Shown: positions 13,116 through 25,275 of the stretch, piece after piece
How positions within the stretch are numbered: the stretch's first letter is position 1
Layout: each line of letters begins with the position of its first letter
From: Cyrtodaria siliqua
Lineage: Eukaryota; Mollusca; Bivalvia; Adapedonta; Hiatellidae
Assembly (NCBI GenBank): GCA_037043455.1
Contig: JAWPHD010005112.1
Location: 106,527-170,526 of the forward strand
DNA length: 64,000 nt
Direction: 5' to 3'
The notes under the pieces: model-generated
Told to the model about the DNA's origin: nothing
The model's database searches: none
Seen by the model: only the letters and a program-made list of their open reading frames with translations
Made by a program: the position numbers and the translations under genes

Positions 13116-13182
13116 ATGGATCGATATTTTGGAGTTATTCTTTTACTTTCTTTAGCTGGTTCTGTCGCTGGCATTACAATTT
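13116..13182 (+). CDS. Exon 1 (signal peptide) of a small LDLa-transmembrane protein gene
   Basis: ATG at 13116 in the context AAAACATGG opens 22 codons reading MDRYFGVILLLSLAGSVAG followed by ITI. This is a typical eukaryotic signal peptide: short polar start, hydrophobic core, small residues before a likely cut after SVAG or nearby. The exon ends at 13182 in phase 1 at a strong donor (ATTT|GTAAGTAT). The next exon I can join is 30722-30960, which begins in phase 1 after an ATCCACAG acceptor, so the split codon becomes Cys. The intron would be 17,539 bp. A paralogous exon of identical length and phase lies at 53636-53702 and supports this as real coding sequence. No cDNA evidence is available. 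Confidence 0.7.
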
Positions 13183-13544
13183 GTAAGTATAAGTAGTTAT
13201 AATACTGGCTAAACAATATATCATATAGTAGTACGGAGCGCTACCAATGCGTTGTTTTGTTCGAATCAGGTGTATACCATGTCAAAACTGAAATATACCC
13301 ACTATATTTAAAGATTCGAATTTCACTTAATCACAAAGTTAAAAATGCCATCTATTGATGAAGTTATTATAAATGTAACATCGAAACCCTTTTTCACATT
13401 CATATCTAGGTTAATTACGCATTTTAACTGGAAATTACGGATGCGGTGTTCTAGCGATTTTAACGGGTAGAGAGGAGGGGTGGAACGGGTAATGTCTCAC
13501 CACACCAACCCCTACCGTTCAAATGAGAAAAAAAGACCAAACAA

Positions 13545-14440
13545 GAAATATCACTTAAGTGACCAATGCCCCCGATGTGTCCTTTGACCTCTAAGTATGA
13601 CCTTGATTTTATGCACGACACGTCGTTTGGCTGTGGTGAGTACTTGTGCCAAGTTATTTAAAAATCCGTCCAGGCATACAAAAGTTATTGACCGGACACG
13701 ATTTGACTTTTGACCTATAAGTGTGACCTTGACCTTGGGACCACATACCTGGATTTTGTGCGCAACACATCGTCTTGTTGTGGTGAGCACTTGTGCCAAG
13801 TGATTTGAAAATCCGTCCATGAATGCCAGAGTTATTGACCGGACACGATTTGACTTTTGACCTCCAAGTGTGACCTTGACCTTGAAGAACTGGGTCTTGC
13901 GCGCGACACATTGTCTTGTTATGGTGATCACTTGTGCCAAGTAATTTAAAAATCCCTGCAGGGTTGTGACGGTCCGGACACGAAAAAGTCAAGCAGTTAA
14001 TTTATAGTGATTTTGCAAGGAGAGAAGGTAAACAGCCTCATGATATCTTCTTAACTTGTTTTTTTTTAATAAAATAAATTGAAAACACATATTTTCTGCC
14101 ATTACGAGTTTACATACGATTGGATTTTATAATTTTCGTGAGGCTGGGTGGACTTGAAGAACAAATCTCTGGCAGCATGTCATGATTAATGGTTTTTTTC
14201 GTACTTTTTTTTTTTTTTTTGAGGGTCGGCGCCAAAACATAGGGACGGTCGGGTAACCAGAAACACTGGTATTTTTTTTCTGGCCTAATTAAAAATCCAT
14301 GCAGGGGTTTTGAAGGTACAGTCCGGACACGAACTGCAAAATGACGGATGGACGGACGGAATCCGGACAGACAGACGGACGGTGCGATTACTATATGCCC
14401 ACGAAACTTTTCGGAAACTTTTCGGGGGCATACAAAAAAC
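13545..14440 (-). mobile_element. Mollusc satellite-bearing element with about 145-bp tandem units
   Basis: Three diverged units share TTTGACCT, GTGTGACCTTGACCTT, CTTGTGCCAAGTNATTT and GTCCGGTCAATAACT-type sequence on one strand or the other. They are followed by a GGACGGACGG stretch and a terminal hairpin (GAAAAGTTTC arms, CCCGAAAAGTTTCC) at about 14395-14430. The duplicate region near 54040-54060 lacks the whole block, so this is a discrete insertion in copy 1 or a clean deletion in copy 2. Apparent ORFs of 112-134 codons on the minus strand are products of the repeats. Confidence 0.7.
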
Positions 14441-14909
14441 ACACAGCTAAAGTATGCCGGTGGATGAATTGCTACAAATTCATGTAATCTGGAATATTCA
14501 TAATACGTACACAAACATTAACTAACTATTCGTACTCTCCAAATTGCTAAATTACTGCACAACGCCAAACAGGAAAATACACATTCCTTATTAAAACTCC
14601 AGTTACATCGAGATTACAAATATATATTGAAATGATCTCGAACAATCTCACTCTCAGAAGTACAGAACTATTTAACTATTTTTAAGGTAATTGTTATAGG
14701 CGATGGACGTCTTGTATTGCCAGATGAGAAGGAAGAATTACAATGATATTGTTTTAGCGTTAGTTTTTTTTAGCCGAGTGTGACCAAACCCAGTTCGTTT
14801 TTTAGGTGAATTTTGGTACGATAGCGTTGGTTCTTTAATCTACACAATGACACATTTTTAATCATATGTGTTCATAACATTTTATGTCATTTCTCAGGAT
14901 ATGAATATA

Positions 14910-16910
14910 TAGAAAAATGTATCATACATAAGTAGAACCACCGCCATTTCGCAAGCACATTTGACCATTGATCCCAAATTTGACATTGACATTAAAAGTA
15001 CGGATCTGGAAATTGTACTAGACACATCTTCTAATCAATATTAACATTTTGTTTAGAATTTTATGAGAATCATTCAGCTGATTTTAAAGTTAAGTATCGA
15101 ACACAGAAAGTAACGGCCGAGCGGTATCATGATGGAATGACGGAAATGCGAATAATATATATTTCACGAACATATCAAAAGGCTACACACATTTTAGAAT
15201 GCACCAGTCAATTGTACATGTACTAAAAACTGATCCATAACAGACCATTCAAAACGGAAGTATTAGCGACGTGTCCGATCGGAAACGGACATAAAAACAA
15301 TAAACAAATACTGGTAAATCGAATACTGAAATAATTAAACGTACACACATGCATTGATTTATGAAACATATGTTTGCACGCAAGTTCTCGTTTCTGGTAT
15401 TAAAACAAGTTCGTATTCAAAAAGATGCCAATATCATTAAACCACTAGTTTTCGAGACCTTAATTCGCAATCGTGCGATGTGCACGACAGCGATTTAAGG
15501 TCTCAAAAACTAAAGGCCTGACCACAATGTGAACAGATTACAGTCAGATAGCATATATCAGGTAAGATCTAAACATATTTTGCAATGAACTAATGCGAAG
15601 ATTTTCTGGAAGATGGGAACAGTTTGCCTTAAAAAAATCGAACAAACGTTTTACATACCTCGAATATCACTGTGTTTGCAGTTAGGAAGGTGATTTGTAC
15701 AAATTATCAACTCCATAACGGACCGATTTCGCGGTCTTATCAGAAAACCGTACGTCAAACTCTGATTATCCGATGGACCCGTATAACATCCCGGGTGACA
15801 AACACTATCATCAGAAGAGAAATGTCTGTAGATGACATGGTTCCATGATATCAAGGTGGGACAGGTAGCTTATATATAAAGTTTTAATCAAACAGTTATA
15901 GGTGTACTCTTGTGGCTATGTCATCACATTTTGAATGTTAACGTTTGCACATTAACTTTTTGTTTTTTATAATTGCTAAGATACTTTTAAAATATGCAAT
16001 TAAGTTTATAATTAATTTTTGTTTAATACAGAATAACATCACTATTATGCTTAAACATCTGAGTGAACTTACCTCTTTCACGTTACATTATATGTATAAC
16101 ATTTAAGAATCAGTAATTCACAACCTTAAGGATTGTTTTGATAGATGACTGCAAGTATGTACCAACGTTCATGCCTTTGCTTGCATGTATAAGTTCAGAA
16201 AGCCTGACAAGAGGACACACGCATCGAACAGAAAGTGTTAGCATTCCTCAAATGAACTGCAACATCACTATTATTTAAATTGTCTGATATATTGCACAAA
16301 GGGCCTTATATATTCAAAAGGATTCTAGATAAGGGAAATGAGGTCGTTTCTGATCTGCATTTTATAACTTTAAATCATTTTAGGTGAATGCATTATTTTA
16401 ATGCTTATTATCATTAAGACATTTGGATTATGTATCACACATAAACACACGCTTGAATAGATAACATTTCTAACACAAACAAAACACAGAGTCCAATTAA
16501 ATGTTGTTTTAATGCTTTTTAATAGCTATTTATGTCTATTTTAACGATTATTTTGTAGCAGTTTGAATTGCCCCAATCACAAAAATCATAAATGAAGAAT
16601 TCTGTAGAAGAAATTGAAAAGTACTATATGCGTTTGCACGAAGCATGTTTGTGTCAATACTCAAATTAAAACATCGAAGAAGAAGCGTGAGGGTAATACC
16701 TTGACTACTGTACTGACCAGTAACCATGGCAAGTATATGTGTAAGAATCGGTACAGTTGTTACAAAGGCACATTCCTTATACAGGTTGTGATATTTTTCG
16801 CATTTTATTATAGTCATAACCTAAGTTTGGAACGGTTAGTAAGCATCATTCCTATTTTAAGCACACAGAAACAGTGCAAATGTAATGCCAGTTTATTGTC
16901 ATTGACAGGG
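14910..16910. other. About 2-kb segment present only in duplication copy 1
   Basis: Lies between two blocks collinear with copy 2, where only about 40 bp separate them. It contains a 75-bp imperfect hairpin (15448-15515) and otherwise no recognised gene. It is either a composite insertion in copy 1 or a deletion in copy 2. Confidence 0.55.
15448..15515. repeat. Short palindromic MITE-like hairpin
   Basis: TAGTTTTCGAGACCTTAATT on the left pairs with AATTTAAGGTCTC-type sequence on the right (GATTTAAGGTCTCAAAAACT), with a loop around GTGCGATGTGCACGAC. Confidence 0.65.
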
Positions 16911-17461
16911 GTAGTAATGACAAAGACTACCATACAGGGGTACTGCCTTAAACTGTCCCTAATTGATATCAATATGTGTATTTTAAAAGAAAAACTAAAA
17001 CTGAATGAAAATGAATGTTATTTAACGGCTCATCAACACAATATGTGCCACTACGATATGTCCAGAGAGAGGAGAGTGTTACGTAAGAACCGGGAAACTA
17101 CCCTAATCTAAATAAATATATTAACATGGTTATTTTACTTGCTCAAAGGATAGACTCCGATACACGATACCGCATAGTTTACGTCCCCATGAGATGTACG
17201 CGTCTACCTGACTGTGTATTAAGAGGTTACGTGTTTTGCCCAATAACACACCGACGAAACTCAGGAGCACCGGTGAGGCTTCAAACAGTGTTTTCCGGAT
17301 TATCCACTGTGCCACAGGCTGTATACAACCAAGGAGAGTGACTGCGTTGAAATATATACAACTAAAATGTTAAGACTTCTTATTTCAATCCAAATGTTAT
17401 ATTCAAGAAGCTGGTTCACAACAGTTCTTTTCTAGCAAACTTCGAATTACGTTTGTGTATA

Positions 17462-17640
17462 TACGTACTGAAAAGAGGATGCCTTGGAAGCAACAAATAC
17501 AAACAAGTGATACAAGTAGAAGACGCGGTTCATGAACAGTCTCAATAAAATCGAGACTGCAATATTTCGTATGTGTCGTGCTAGACCATTTCCAAAGTTC
17601 CATTATCATACTCTTTTTTATTGAGTCTGTTTACAACGAC
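17462..17640. repeat. Chimeric D/A hairpin repeat
   Basis: The first part (ACTGAAAAGAGG...CAAGTGATACAAGTAGAAGACGCGG) is the minus-strand 3' end of family D. It switches at the hairpin, without a gap, to the plus-strand end of family A (TTCATGAACAGTCTC...GAGACTGCAATATTTCG...CATACTC). The corresponding place in duplication copy 2 (55731-55876) is a normal D element, so the switch took place in copy 1. Confidence 0.7.
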
Positions 17641-17749
17641 GTTTAAATGTATTCTTTTATTAAGTGTATTCGTTTACTATTTTTCCTAGAATGTGTTGTT
17701 AAATAGTTCCTTTCGGTGTGATGTATTTTCATTTACAACGTCTTGTCAG

Positions 17750-18110
17750 CGACAGACTTGGTAGAGAATCATCCGTTTATAATAGATGCAAGATATTAGA
17801 CGTCTAGATCTCGTAGTTTCAGAAAAGACTGTTGTAAAAGATATTAGAATATAACTCTATATGTAAAGTATGTGACATCTGCGGTGTGCCCAAATATGAC
17901 CCAAAGATCGCCATATTAACATATTTGGTAGAGAACGTTCACCTTATTCTACATGCAAACAAAATGTTAGACGTTTCAGGAAAAAGGAGTGCTCTGTATA
18001 ACTCTATGTAAATATATGGCTCCTGGAGCGAGACCAAATATGACCCCAGGGTCACCATTTTTAATTTGTATTTAGCGAACCACACGCTTATGTCACATGC
18101 AACATATGCA
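17750..18110 (+). repeat. Diverged tandem repeat, unit about 165 bp
   Basis: TTGGTAGAGAA...ATGCAA...TATTAGACGT and CAAATATGACCC recur at 17758, 17928 and 18070. Typical degenerate bivalve tandem repeat. Confidence 0.55.
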
Positions 18111-18424
18111 ATAATTTAAAAACATATCTAGCCATTTCAGTTTCAGAGATTTTTTCCTTTTTAAGAAATCTGGTTTTTATTTAAACGATAGAGATGACTT
18201 TAAAAACATAAACATATTCTACCATATGCACTGCTATCATGTCCTATTTGTTTCTCTACAATGTACTCCATAACATGTGCCAGTAATAATTTGCCACCTG
18301 AGATGGTAGCAAAATATTGTCTGGATCATGGCCTATTTGGGATATTTGCGCCAAATCACTGTGCAAAGTAACGCACTGCTTAAGCAATTGCCAGAGGTGG
18401 AGAGAAGGGTTGCACCTCATTTCT

Positions 18425-18530
18425 AGTGGTTGATCTATTTACAGTTCGTAACCATGCTTGCCTCTTTGATTGTGCGATGACGGGATAACATGTGGACCCT
18501 ATGATGCCATCTTCCTAAATCCTGAAAGGA
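18425..18530 (+). mobile_element. Family C fragment (C-terminal end of ORF)
   Basis: GTTCGTAACCATGCTTGCCT, CTTTGATTGTGCGATGAC and GTGGACCCTATGATGCC match the end of the C ORF at 27655-27740 and, on the other strand, 34881-34965. Confidence 0.75.
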
Positions 18531-18539
18531 CGCATTTTT

Positions 18540-19215
18540 GGCGGATTTATTATGTTCATTAAATGTTTAAATAAACAATCATTTTCCGGACAAGTTCTCC
18601 AGAACTCCTGCCTGGATTTCAAGCAACACTTGTTCAGCAGGGCATGATTAATAGCAAACGTAGTTGTGCATATCGCCGTCGTCGTGTTCCAGTTAAATTA
18701 TTGTTGATGTTGAGTTATGCACCGTCAACACTTTTAATACACAAACTTGTTCCAGACTAGTTTCCCTGAATACCTAGCCGGATGTCAAAAAGAACTTGGT
18801 AGGAATTATCAGTACCAAACCTATATGTGCGTATCGTTGTCCTTTTCCAATGAAAAGATTGTTGGCGGATTTGTTGCCGTTTAAATGTTTTAATACAAAA
18901 ACGTTGTCCGGAATAGTTTTACTGAACCCCTTCCAGACTTCAACCAAACTTAGTAGAGATGATCAGCACATATCGCCTCGGTGTTCCGGTCAAATGATGT
19001 TTAGTTGAGTTATGACCCCTTATACATAAACTTTGTCCGAACTACTTCTCCTGAAACCCTAACTAAAATTCAACTAATCTTGCTCCTCTTCATGTTCCTG
19101 ATGAATGCTTTGTTTGCCTTTTAAACGTCTATATATACAAACGTCGTCCTGGTGAACTCCCGAACCTCTTGCCGGATGACAGTCAAACTTGATAGAAATT
19201 ATCAGTAGTTGCACA
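18540..19215 (+). repeat. Degenerate tandem array, unit about 155-165 bp, about four units
   Basis: Repeats of a block with TTGTCCGGA, TTCTCCTGAA, GCCGGATNNCA, AACTTGGTAGNAATNATCAGTA and CATATCGCCGTCG. Units are strongly diverged. Similar blocks are widespread in bivalve genomes. Confidence 0.6.
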
Positions 19216-19864
19216 TATCATCGTCGAGTTACGGTCGCCTGCATGTACACTGAGATCATCAGCAAACATTTAGCATATGATCATTGTTTCAGTATGAAAT
19301 TGTTTTATATAAAACATGATACATAGCATGATACATGTATAAGTACTGAATAAAACAATGGTGGTAGACACATTTTGCTAAACAAAAATAACAACACTTA
19401 AGTTGATGTTTAGTTCGATGCGTGATTTTGGTTGAAGGTTGTCTATGAATGCTTTCCTTTTCGACTTTGATGTTTGTTAAAAAGTTAATGTCATTCTGTA
19501 TGTTTCATGTTGTCATATTGCATAGTAAATTATTTTACTTGCTGCTCTTTTCTATGTTTTCACACATAATTATAATTATGTGTGTTCCTGATTGCATTGC
19601 CATCTTGGCATTCTGACGGGAAAGGCCATTGTTGGTGTTGGAAGAATTTGTGGACAGACCCCTGTACTTGTATAGGAAATAAACCAATATAATATTTTTA
19701 ACATGAATGATTGTTTGCCTACAGATTACATGAATCATATGTGTGGCTTCAACAAAGTGTTCGAAAACGCGACTATTCGACTCCGCCTGACGTCAAAAAG
19801 TAGTTATAGACCAAATATGAACTGCCTGTTGACTCTCACCACGACAAGTAACAGCAAATTGATG
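19211..19864. other. Non-coding stretch with one perfect palindrome
   Basis: No gene recognised. A perfect palindrome (ACACATAATTA with its mirror, 22 bp) sits at about 19562-19585. Confidence 0.5.
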
Positions 19865-20030
19865 CTTTATTTTATGGTACATACATGTTTACCATTTTGT
19901 GTTTGTGATGTCGTTGGCTTGTATTATTACTTTTGCCTTCTTGTTTGTCTGTTTGCATGTTTGTTTCTGTGTTTTGTGGTTGACTTTCCTCCTTGAATGC
20001 TACTTTCCCTGTCCGATCTTTTTATAATTC
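19865..20030 (+). mobile_element. Solo 3' end of family C element
   Basis: ACCATTTTGTGTTTGTGATG, TTGTGGTTGACTTTCCTCC and TTGAATGCTACTTTCCCTG with GTCCGATCTTTTTATA match the 3' UTR of the C elements at 28100-28245 and, reversed, 34395-34520. Confidence 0.75.
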
Positions 20031-20084
20031 TTAGTACATATAGAGTAGTTTAATGTTCATAATATACCATAATAATTGTATTAT

Positions 20085-20640
20085 TACTTACATCTTTATA
20101 TAATCCACCATAACACTATGATCACGATAGATCGGGAAAATGAGATAATAATTATAGGGTCCTAAGGAACGAGCGCAATGGCATCGTAGGTCCACACTGT
20201 ACTGCAAACAAGGACTTGACAATACAATGAAAGAGACAAAAAACAACAGAAAGGGTGGTGAAGACAGGGTTACCGACTTGGAACGGTCAGTAGGCAATGA
20301 GGCCTACTGGTTAGCTTGAATCGATTTTATATGCGCACAATCCTCGCTATTATCCTGTCTTCAAGTCCCAAATAGACAAGGCGGTGTAAACAAAACAACA
20401 TCCCATCAAAAGGAATTCTCTAACAATAAAGTCCACATCCTGAGAAACTAACTAAAGAAACACATACAAAATAATAAACATATCAGGATGTATCCAGAAT
20501 CGTACTGAACAGCCATAGTAGTTGCAGCTAAAGAGAAAACCAATATAGGGTAAGACCAGAAAACCAGAGGGACGAAAGCTCATGCACCCACCTGCCTTAG
20601 TTGGGGTTTCAGTGGGAAGGTGTATTTCAGACGAAAATGA
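20085..20640 (-). mobile_element. 3'-UTR copy of a diverged family C subfamily (B)
   Basis: GGGTTACCGACTTGGAACGG, GGCCTACTGGTTAGCTT, CTCGCTATTATCCTGTCTTC and GACAAGGCGGTGTAAACAAA align block by block with the C-element 3' UTR at 34500-34660. A second copy lies at 44645-45180, interrupted by a family A insertion. Confidence 0.65.
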
Positions 20641-21114
20641 GGTGCATCCGGGTGGACCCTATTAGGAATAATTTGAACATTTGGTACAACGAATTGTCCA
20701 TCATGTATCGATGATGCCTTTCATTATAAGAAACTATTTACGAAAATACATGTTTATTTATTCCAATATATTTCTCCGTCTGTGTTATTCATCAACATAT
20801 ATGCTTTATAAACATGATAAAAGATAAAACTAAATATGTAACAAGAGCAATACAAACAATTCCATGTGTAATATATTTGTTTATGTTTTGCCTTAAACAT
20901 TTAAAACATGTAATACCTTTCTTTATAATTTTCTCTTCCAATCAGCATTATATTCCTTTGCTATACGGTTATATTCATATCATGCAAAGTATACGTCATA
21001 TATTGTTAGGACGTTGACATCGAACATTCAACAACGTGCAGTGATGATTATTTAGACGTCCTGGACGGTAATAAAGTAGGATACCCTTACGTTGCAGGTA
21101 ACCGAAATTCAATA
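20641..21114. other. Non-coding stretch
   Basis: No recognised feature. Confidence 0.5.
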
Positions 21115-21412
21115 ATGGTTTCATAAGTTTGGCTTTATAAACTTTGCTCCTAACTAAATTCTATTTTGTTTATTTCGCCATAGTTTCATCTTTCAGGGCA
21201 AAGCATTTCTCGGGATGGCTCAAATGTTCGTACTATTGACATTTCATATATTGAGGTCCGCTCAACCCGGGGCTAGAGAACATAACAAGCAAATTTCACA
21301 ACTGTTTATGAACAGTCTCTATAAAACCGTGACTGCAATATATTTGTATTTGTACTGTGTTCGGCGATATCCATTTTTTTTTTAAAAAATAATCTTCCAT
21401 ACTCGTTTCGTT
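21115..21412 (+). repeat. Family A copy, 5'-truncated
   Basis: TTTCATAAGTTTGGCTTTAT...CTAACTAAATTCTATTTTG, TCTCGGGATGGCT, CTCAACCCGGGGCTAGAG and GAACAGTCTC...GTGACTGCAATA are in the family order. One stem pair of the AATAAA hairpin is broken (GAG to GTG). Confidence 0.75.
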
Positions 21413-21881
21413 CAAATCATATATACAAGTACATCTTTTCCAAGCAATCTTTCTTATTTGTGTTCATCACCATGTATCTTAAAATGACAATATGCGGCAT
21501 TATTTATTCTAATGTTCATATGACATATGTTTCTACTGTTAGCCTTCTTGATTCGAGACCTGACTGCAATATATTTCAAATAGAGATAACCATTTTACGT
21601 GTGGCGCACACTGTGGGTCTGTGATTAGCATATCGTTATGGGGTGTTACTTTCTGATTGGAAATGAGAAACATGCTAAGTTGTATGTTCTATCCAGGACG
21701 CGAATGCCACACGTATGCCTACGGCTTAATATGTCGGGTAATATGTTGTATGTATGTCACCGTTCGGGTTCTATCTCTTTCTATTCCATATTACCCTGGG
21801 TTCGATATATCAGGACAGAGATGGTTTTCAATATAGTGTTTTTTTCTACGGACCGATGCGTCAAACAACGCCAAACTCCAT
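21413..21881. other. Non-coding stretch
   Basis: No recognised feature. Confidence 0.5.
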
Positions 21882-22300
21882 CTGTGAATATATAAATATC
21901 CAAATATAAATATTACATAAATATTTATCGTCGAGTACAAAGTACAACAACGTGTAACTCTATTGAAGCCTTGGCAAAATGCCCTCTATTACATGAATTA
22001 AACAATAACAATAACAAAAACCAGGGTAAGCACATATGTAAATATATGTCAACACATGTCAACAACACAGATTATGTTTTACACAGACAATGGCCTTGTA
22101 GTCCCATTTGTTTAAACATCGAATATAAGCGTTTACAACATCACATATTTAATGGAAAGGTGACACATCTTATAACAAACAATACTAATTAAATAGACAT
22201 ACCTGTGAATATATAAATATCCAAATATAAATATTACATAAATATTTATCGTCGAGTACAAAGTACAACAACGTGTAACTCTATTGAAGCATCGGCAAAA
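21882..22300 (+). repeat. Nearly identical 100-bp direct repeats 321 bp apart
   Basis: CTGTGAATATATAAATATCC through CTCTATTGAAGC and GGCAAAATGC occurs at 21882 and 22203 with only about two differences, enclosing about 220 bp without coding. It may be a local duplication or a tiny LTR-like pair. Confidence 0.8.
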
Positions 22301-23700
22301 TGCACTGACGCATAGCGGTGAACGCATGCACGTGTACCATTAGTATGTTAGTATGTTAGTAAAAGATGGTCAAAGGGAGACTATAAACATAACCCATTAC
22401 TTATACGGACCCGATGTTAAGGATTTATTTATGTGGCATAAGGAACAACATACATGTATTTTGTAAATATACTTATTTCGACCCACATCAAAAACATAGC
22501 ATAACGAAAGGCTTATTGAGCCGGTCACATGTATCATAACGGTATTCCATGGTAACAGAGCTATGTAACACTGTCATTGCATTAATTAAGTGAGAGTATG
22601 TTACTAGAAATACTATTTCCAGGTGATTTAAAATATTTAAATTACATTTTTGAATTACAGGTATTAAAGGAAGGTTGTGCGGTAAATATATGGATAAATA
22701 TGTTTACGTTACCAGCAACGATGCAATGCTATTACACTTTGCAAGTAATGAAAGCTCTGATAACAGTGGGTTTGATATGGTCATCACCACCTATCATACA
22801 GGTATTTAGGTCTTAAATACACGATACTTTAATAATCAACAATGGAACAAATATGTTTTGGTTGTTCCACATATGTATTTATGTGTGCCTTACCAAACTA
22901 CACACATGTCAACAGCATGCATTAAACTTTATTCCAGTCAAACACATGTTGTATCATGGATAATCTATCTTTATTCTAACAGATGAACTTAAACTGGTTT
23001 TCAAGATGTATTCGAACAATAAATACATCATATGTAGACTTACACTCCGACATACTCATTTGTTTTTATATTTTGCATGATTTGTTTGTGTTTTTTTTAA
23101 CCCAATCATTTTTCTTATCAATATTTCACTCTTCATTTGTTTACATTTGCTTTTTTTCTTCAATTACTCAAACATAGCGTTAATTGTAGAGTTTCAAATA
23201 TAATTTTCAAATGACGTTTTTTTTTGTTTTGAGTTTTGTTTTGAGTTTATTATTACTTCGCAACATTTTGATCAATTAAATCAAACAAGTCGCACTTTTA
23301 TTTACGTTGCTATCGATGTTTATAGTTTTTTTCTGTTCGAAAACTCTTTTACCTGACGATATGTATGCTTTCGTATTTTGTACGTGAACAAATTACAGGA
23401 TATAAATACAGACTAGATTACAGTACCTACATGTATTAATTATAATTATTTCAACACGTTTTAAGAAGTAAACATAAACAAGAAACCCGTCTATGATATG
23501 TTTGTTTTGTCCAACGTAAATTTGTTCTGAATATGATCTAATCAAGTTTTGCATCATGAATCATGAGCATATTCTACGCACAAGTGACGAGTACGGAAAA
23601 GTCTGACAATATAATTAACCAAACATTCTGAAGATAGAGGTCGGCAATATTTTAAATGCAGTACCTATATTTATGTTTATGTTTATATTTATTTTTCATT
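22301..23700. other. Non-coding stretch
   Basis: AT-rich, T-runs, no gene recognised. Confidence 0.55.
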
Positions 23701-23765
23701 GAACTTTTTTTTCTTATATATATACATACATTATATATATATATATATATGTATATATATTATTT
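23700..23765. repeat. TA-rich microsatellite
   Basis: Runs of TATATATA with interruptions. Confidence 0.85.
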
Positions 23766-23914
23766 AAAAACAATTTAATACGTATAAAACAAAATCTTTT
23801 GCGTTTGTTTGCTCTTTTATTATCATAAATTACGCAGAAACGTAGCTTATCTAAAGCTCTGGATGACAAAGATACGTTTAAAGTTTCAATCCATTACGTA
23901 AGCTGTTTCTGTGA

Positions 23915-24012
23915 TATAAGCTTACATACAAAAAGTTAACATACTTTTTTAAAGGGACAATGTATAAGCTTACATACAGAATGTTATCATACTTTTTTAA
24001 AGGGACAATGTC
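23915..24012 (+). repeat. 45-bp tandem duplication
   Basis: ATAAGCTTACATACA...GTTANCATACTTTTTTAAAG and GGACAATGT appear twice in succession. Confidence 0.85.
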
Positions 24013-24471
24013 CGTAACTTTTAAATTATAAAATGCAAACTAATTACATTGACAAACATTATAAACTAACCATTATTGAATATTCACTAAATAAAAACAA
24101 GATTGTTTGAAGAAAACTGCAAATGTTGAGGGACCATATTGCTTACAAAAAATAATAAAACTTAATCCTGAAAAATGCATTTCAGTTGCATATGTAATGT
24201 ACATGTACAATAAACTAGGCCCAATAAAATAATCAATTATTTTTATTGAAAAGTCTGATGGAGAAAACTCGACAACTCACAACTAGTATACTCTATGTAT
24301 TTAACATGATTAAAAAACTGAACCTGAACATATTTTAGCAAAAAAAATTCTGGACCTGATACACTTTGCCTTATCAGGCTTTTTAAATGAAAATAATTAA
24401 AATTTAGGATGTGATAGCCATAGGCAAGGATTAAGAGTCTGTGGCTACGCGTATGCATTTCTGTTAGTTAC

Positions 24472-24753
24472 TTAGACTACTGAAATGGTGTGTTTGTATT
24501 GTACATGTATGTAACAAAGGCCCGTAATGGGTCGTTTACCAACTGAAAATTTGAACCTAACAATAAAGATTTCTGAATATATCAAGAATGCCTGCATAAA
24601 CATGCGCCGTATTTCAATACACTAAACCTTAAAGTAGCTATGCCGTCAACAACAGCCACATTTTGCAACATATACACACGTTTCTAAACCAACTGACGAC
24701 GCGGTATATATATATATATCATGTATATAACGGCATAAATACAGTTGCTAGAG

Positions 24754-24799
<46 letters not shown>

Positions 24800-25114
24800 C
24801 TCTAGCAACTGTATTTATATATATATATATATAAAAACTCTAGCAACTGTATTTATGCCGTTATATACATGATATATATATATATACCGCGTCGTCAGTT
24901 GGTTTAGAAACGTGTGTATATGTTGCAAAATGTGGCTGTTGTTGACGGCATAGCTACTTTAAGGTTTAGTGTATTGAAATACGGCGCATGTTTATGCAGG
25001 CATTCTTGATATATTCAGAAATCTTTATTGTTAGGTTCAAATTTTCAGTTGGTAAACGACCCATTACGGGCCTTTGTTACATACATGTACAATACAAACA
25101 CACCATTTCAGTAG

Positions 25115-25119
<5 letters not shown>
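24472..25119. repeat. Perfect 648-bp palindrome with 288-bp arms
   Basis: Bases 24472-24759 are the reverse complement of 24832-25119 by reading, including internal TA runs of equal length. The ends are TTAGACTACTGAAATGG and CCATTTCAGTAGTCTAA. The spacer (24760-24831) is TA repeats plus an extra inverted copy of CTCTAGCAACTGTATTTAT. Arm sequence has a relict relative at 12683-12775. It could be a foldback transposon, a recent inverted duplication or a read/assembly fold-back. Confidence 0.9.
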
Positions 25120-25158
<39 letters not shown>

Positions 25159-25275
25159 GAGAGAATTAAATTCAGAATAACGAACTTTCTGTAATGTGGG
25201 ATCCCACGTTATATATATATATAAGAAGAAGAGGTTTACGGTATATAGTTATATATATATAAGAAGAAGAGGTAT
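25118..25275. repeat. TA microsatellite with duplicated AGAAGAAGAGGT block
   Basis: (TA)n at 25118-25155. Then two copies of TTATATATATATAAGAAGAA + GAGGT at about 25210 and 25248. Confidence 0.75.

Larger units (their letters stand above)
12786..17530 (+). repeat. Segmental duplication, copy 1 (5' end of the LDLa-TM gene)
   Basis: Collinear with 53308-55810. Matching landmarks are the upstream block with AGAGATAACTCAG and ATGTTATCTAAATCGCAACA, the signal-peptide exon, the intron start, the block with TGTATTGCCAGATGAGA (about 14720), GGGGTACTGCCTTAAACTG (16937), and the block ending AAAATGTTAAGACTTC (17365) with the following D element. Differences are large indels: copy 1 alone holds about 13545-14440 and about 14910-16910. 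Copy 2 alone holds insertions at about 54790-55190 and 55270-55475. Confidence 0.85.

Noticed and set aside
13551..14514. Three minus-strand ORFs of 112-134 codons
   Set aside because: They run through satellite units in two frames and the hairpin end of a repeat; no protein motif.
16614..17111. 165-codon + strand ORF, among the longest in the window
   Set aside because: Most of it spans the segment missing from duplication copy 2, there is no domain, and the composition is repetitive Cys/Lys/Thr. Only a 32-codon piece is shared with copy 2.
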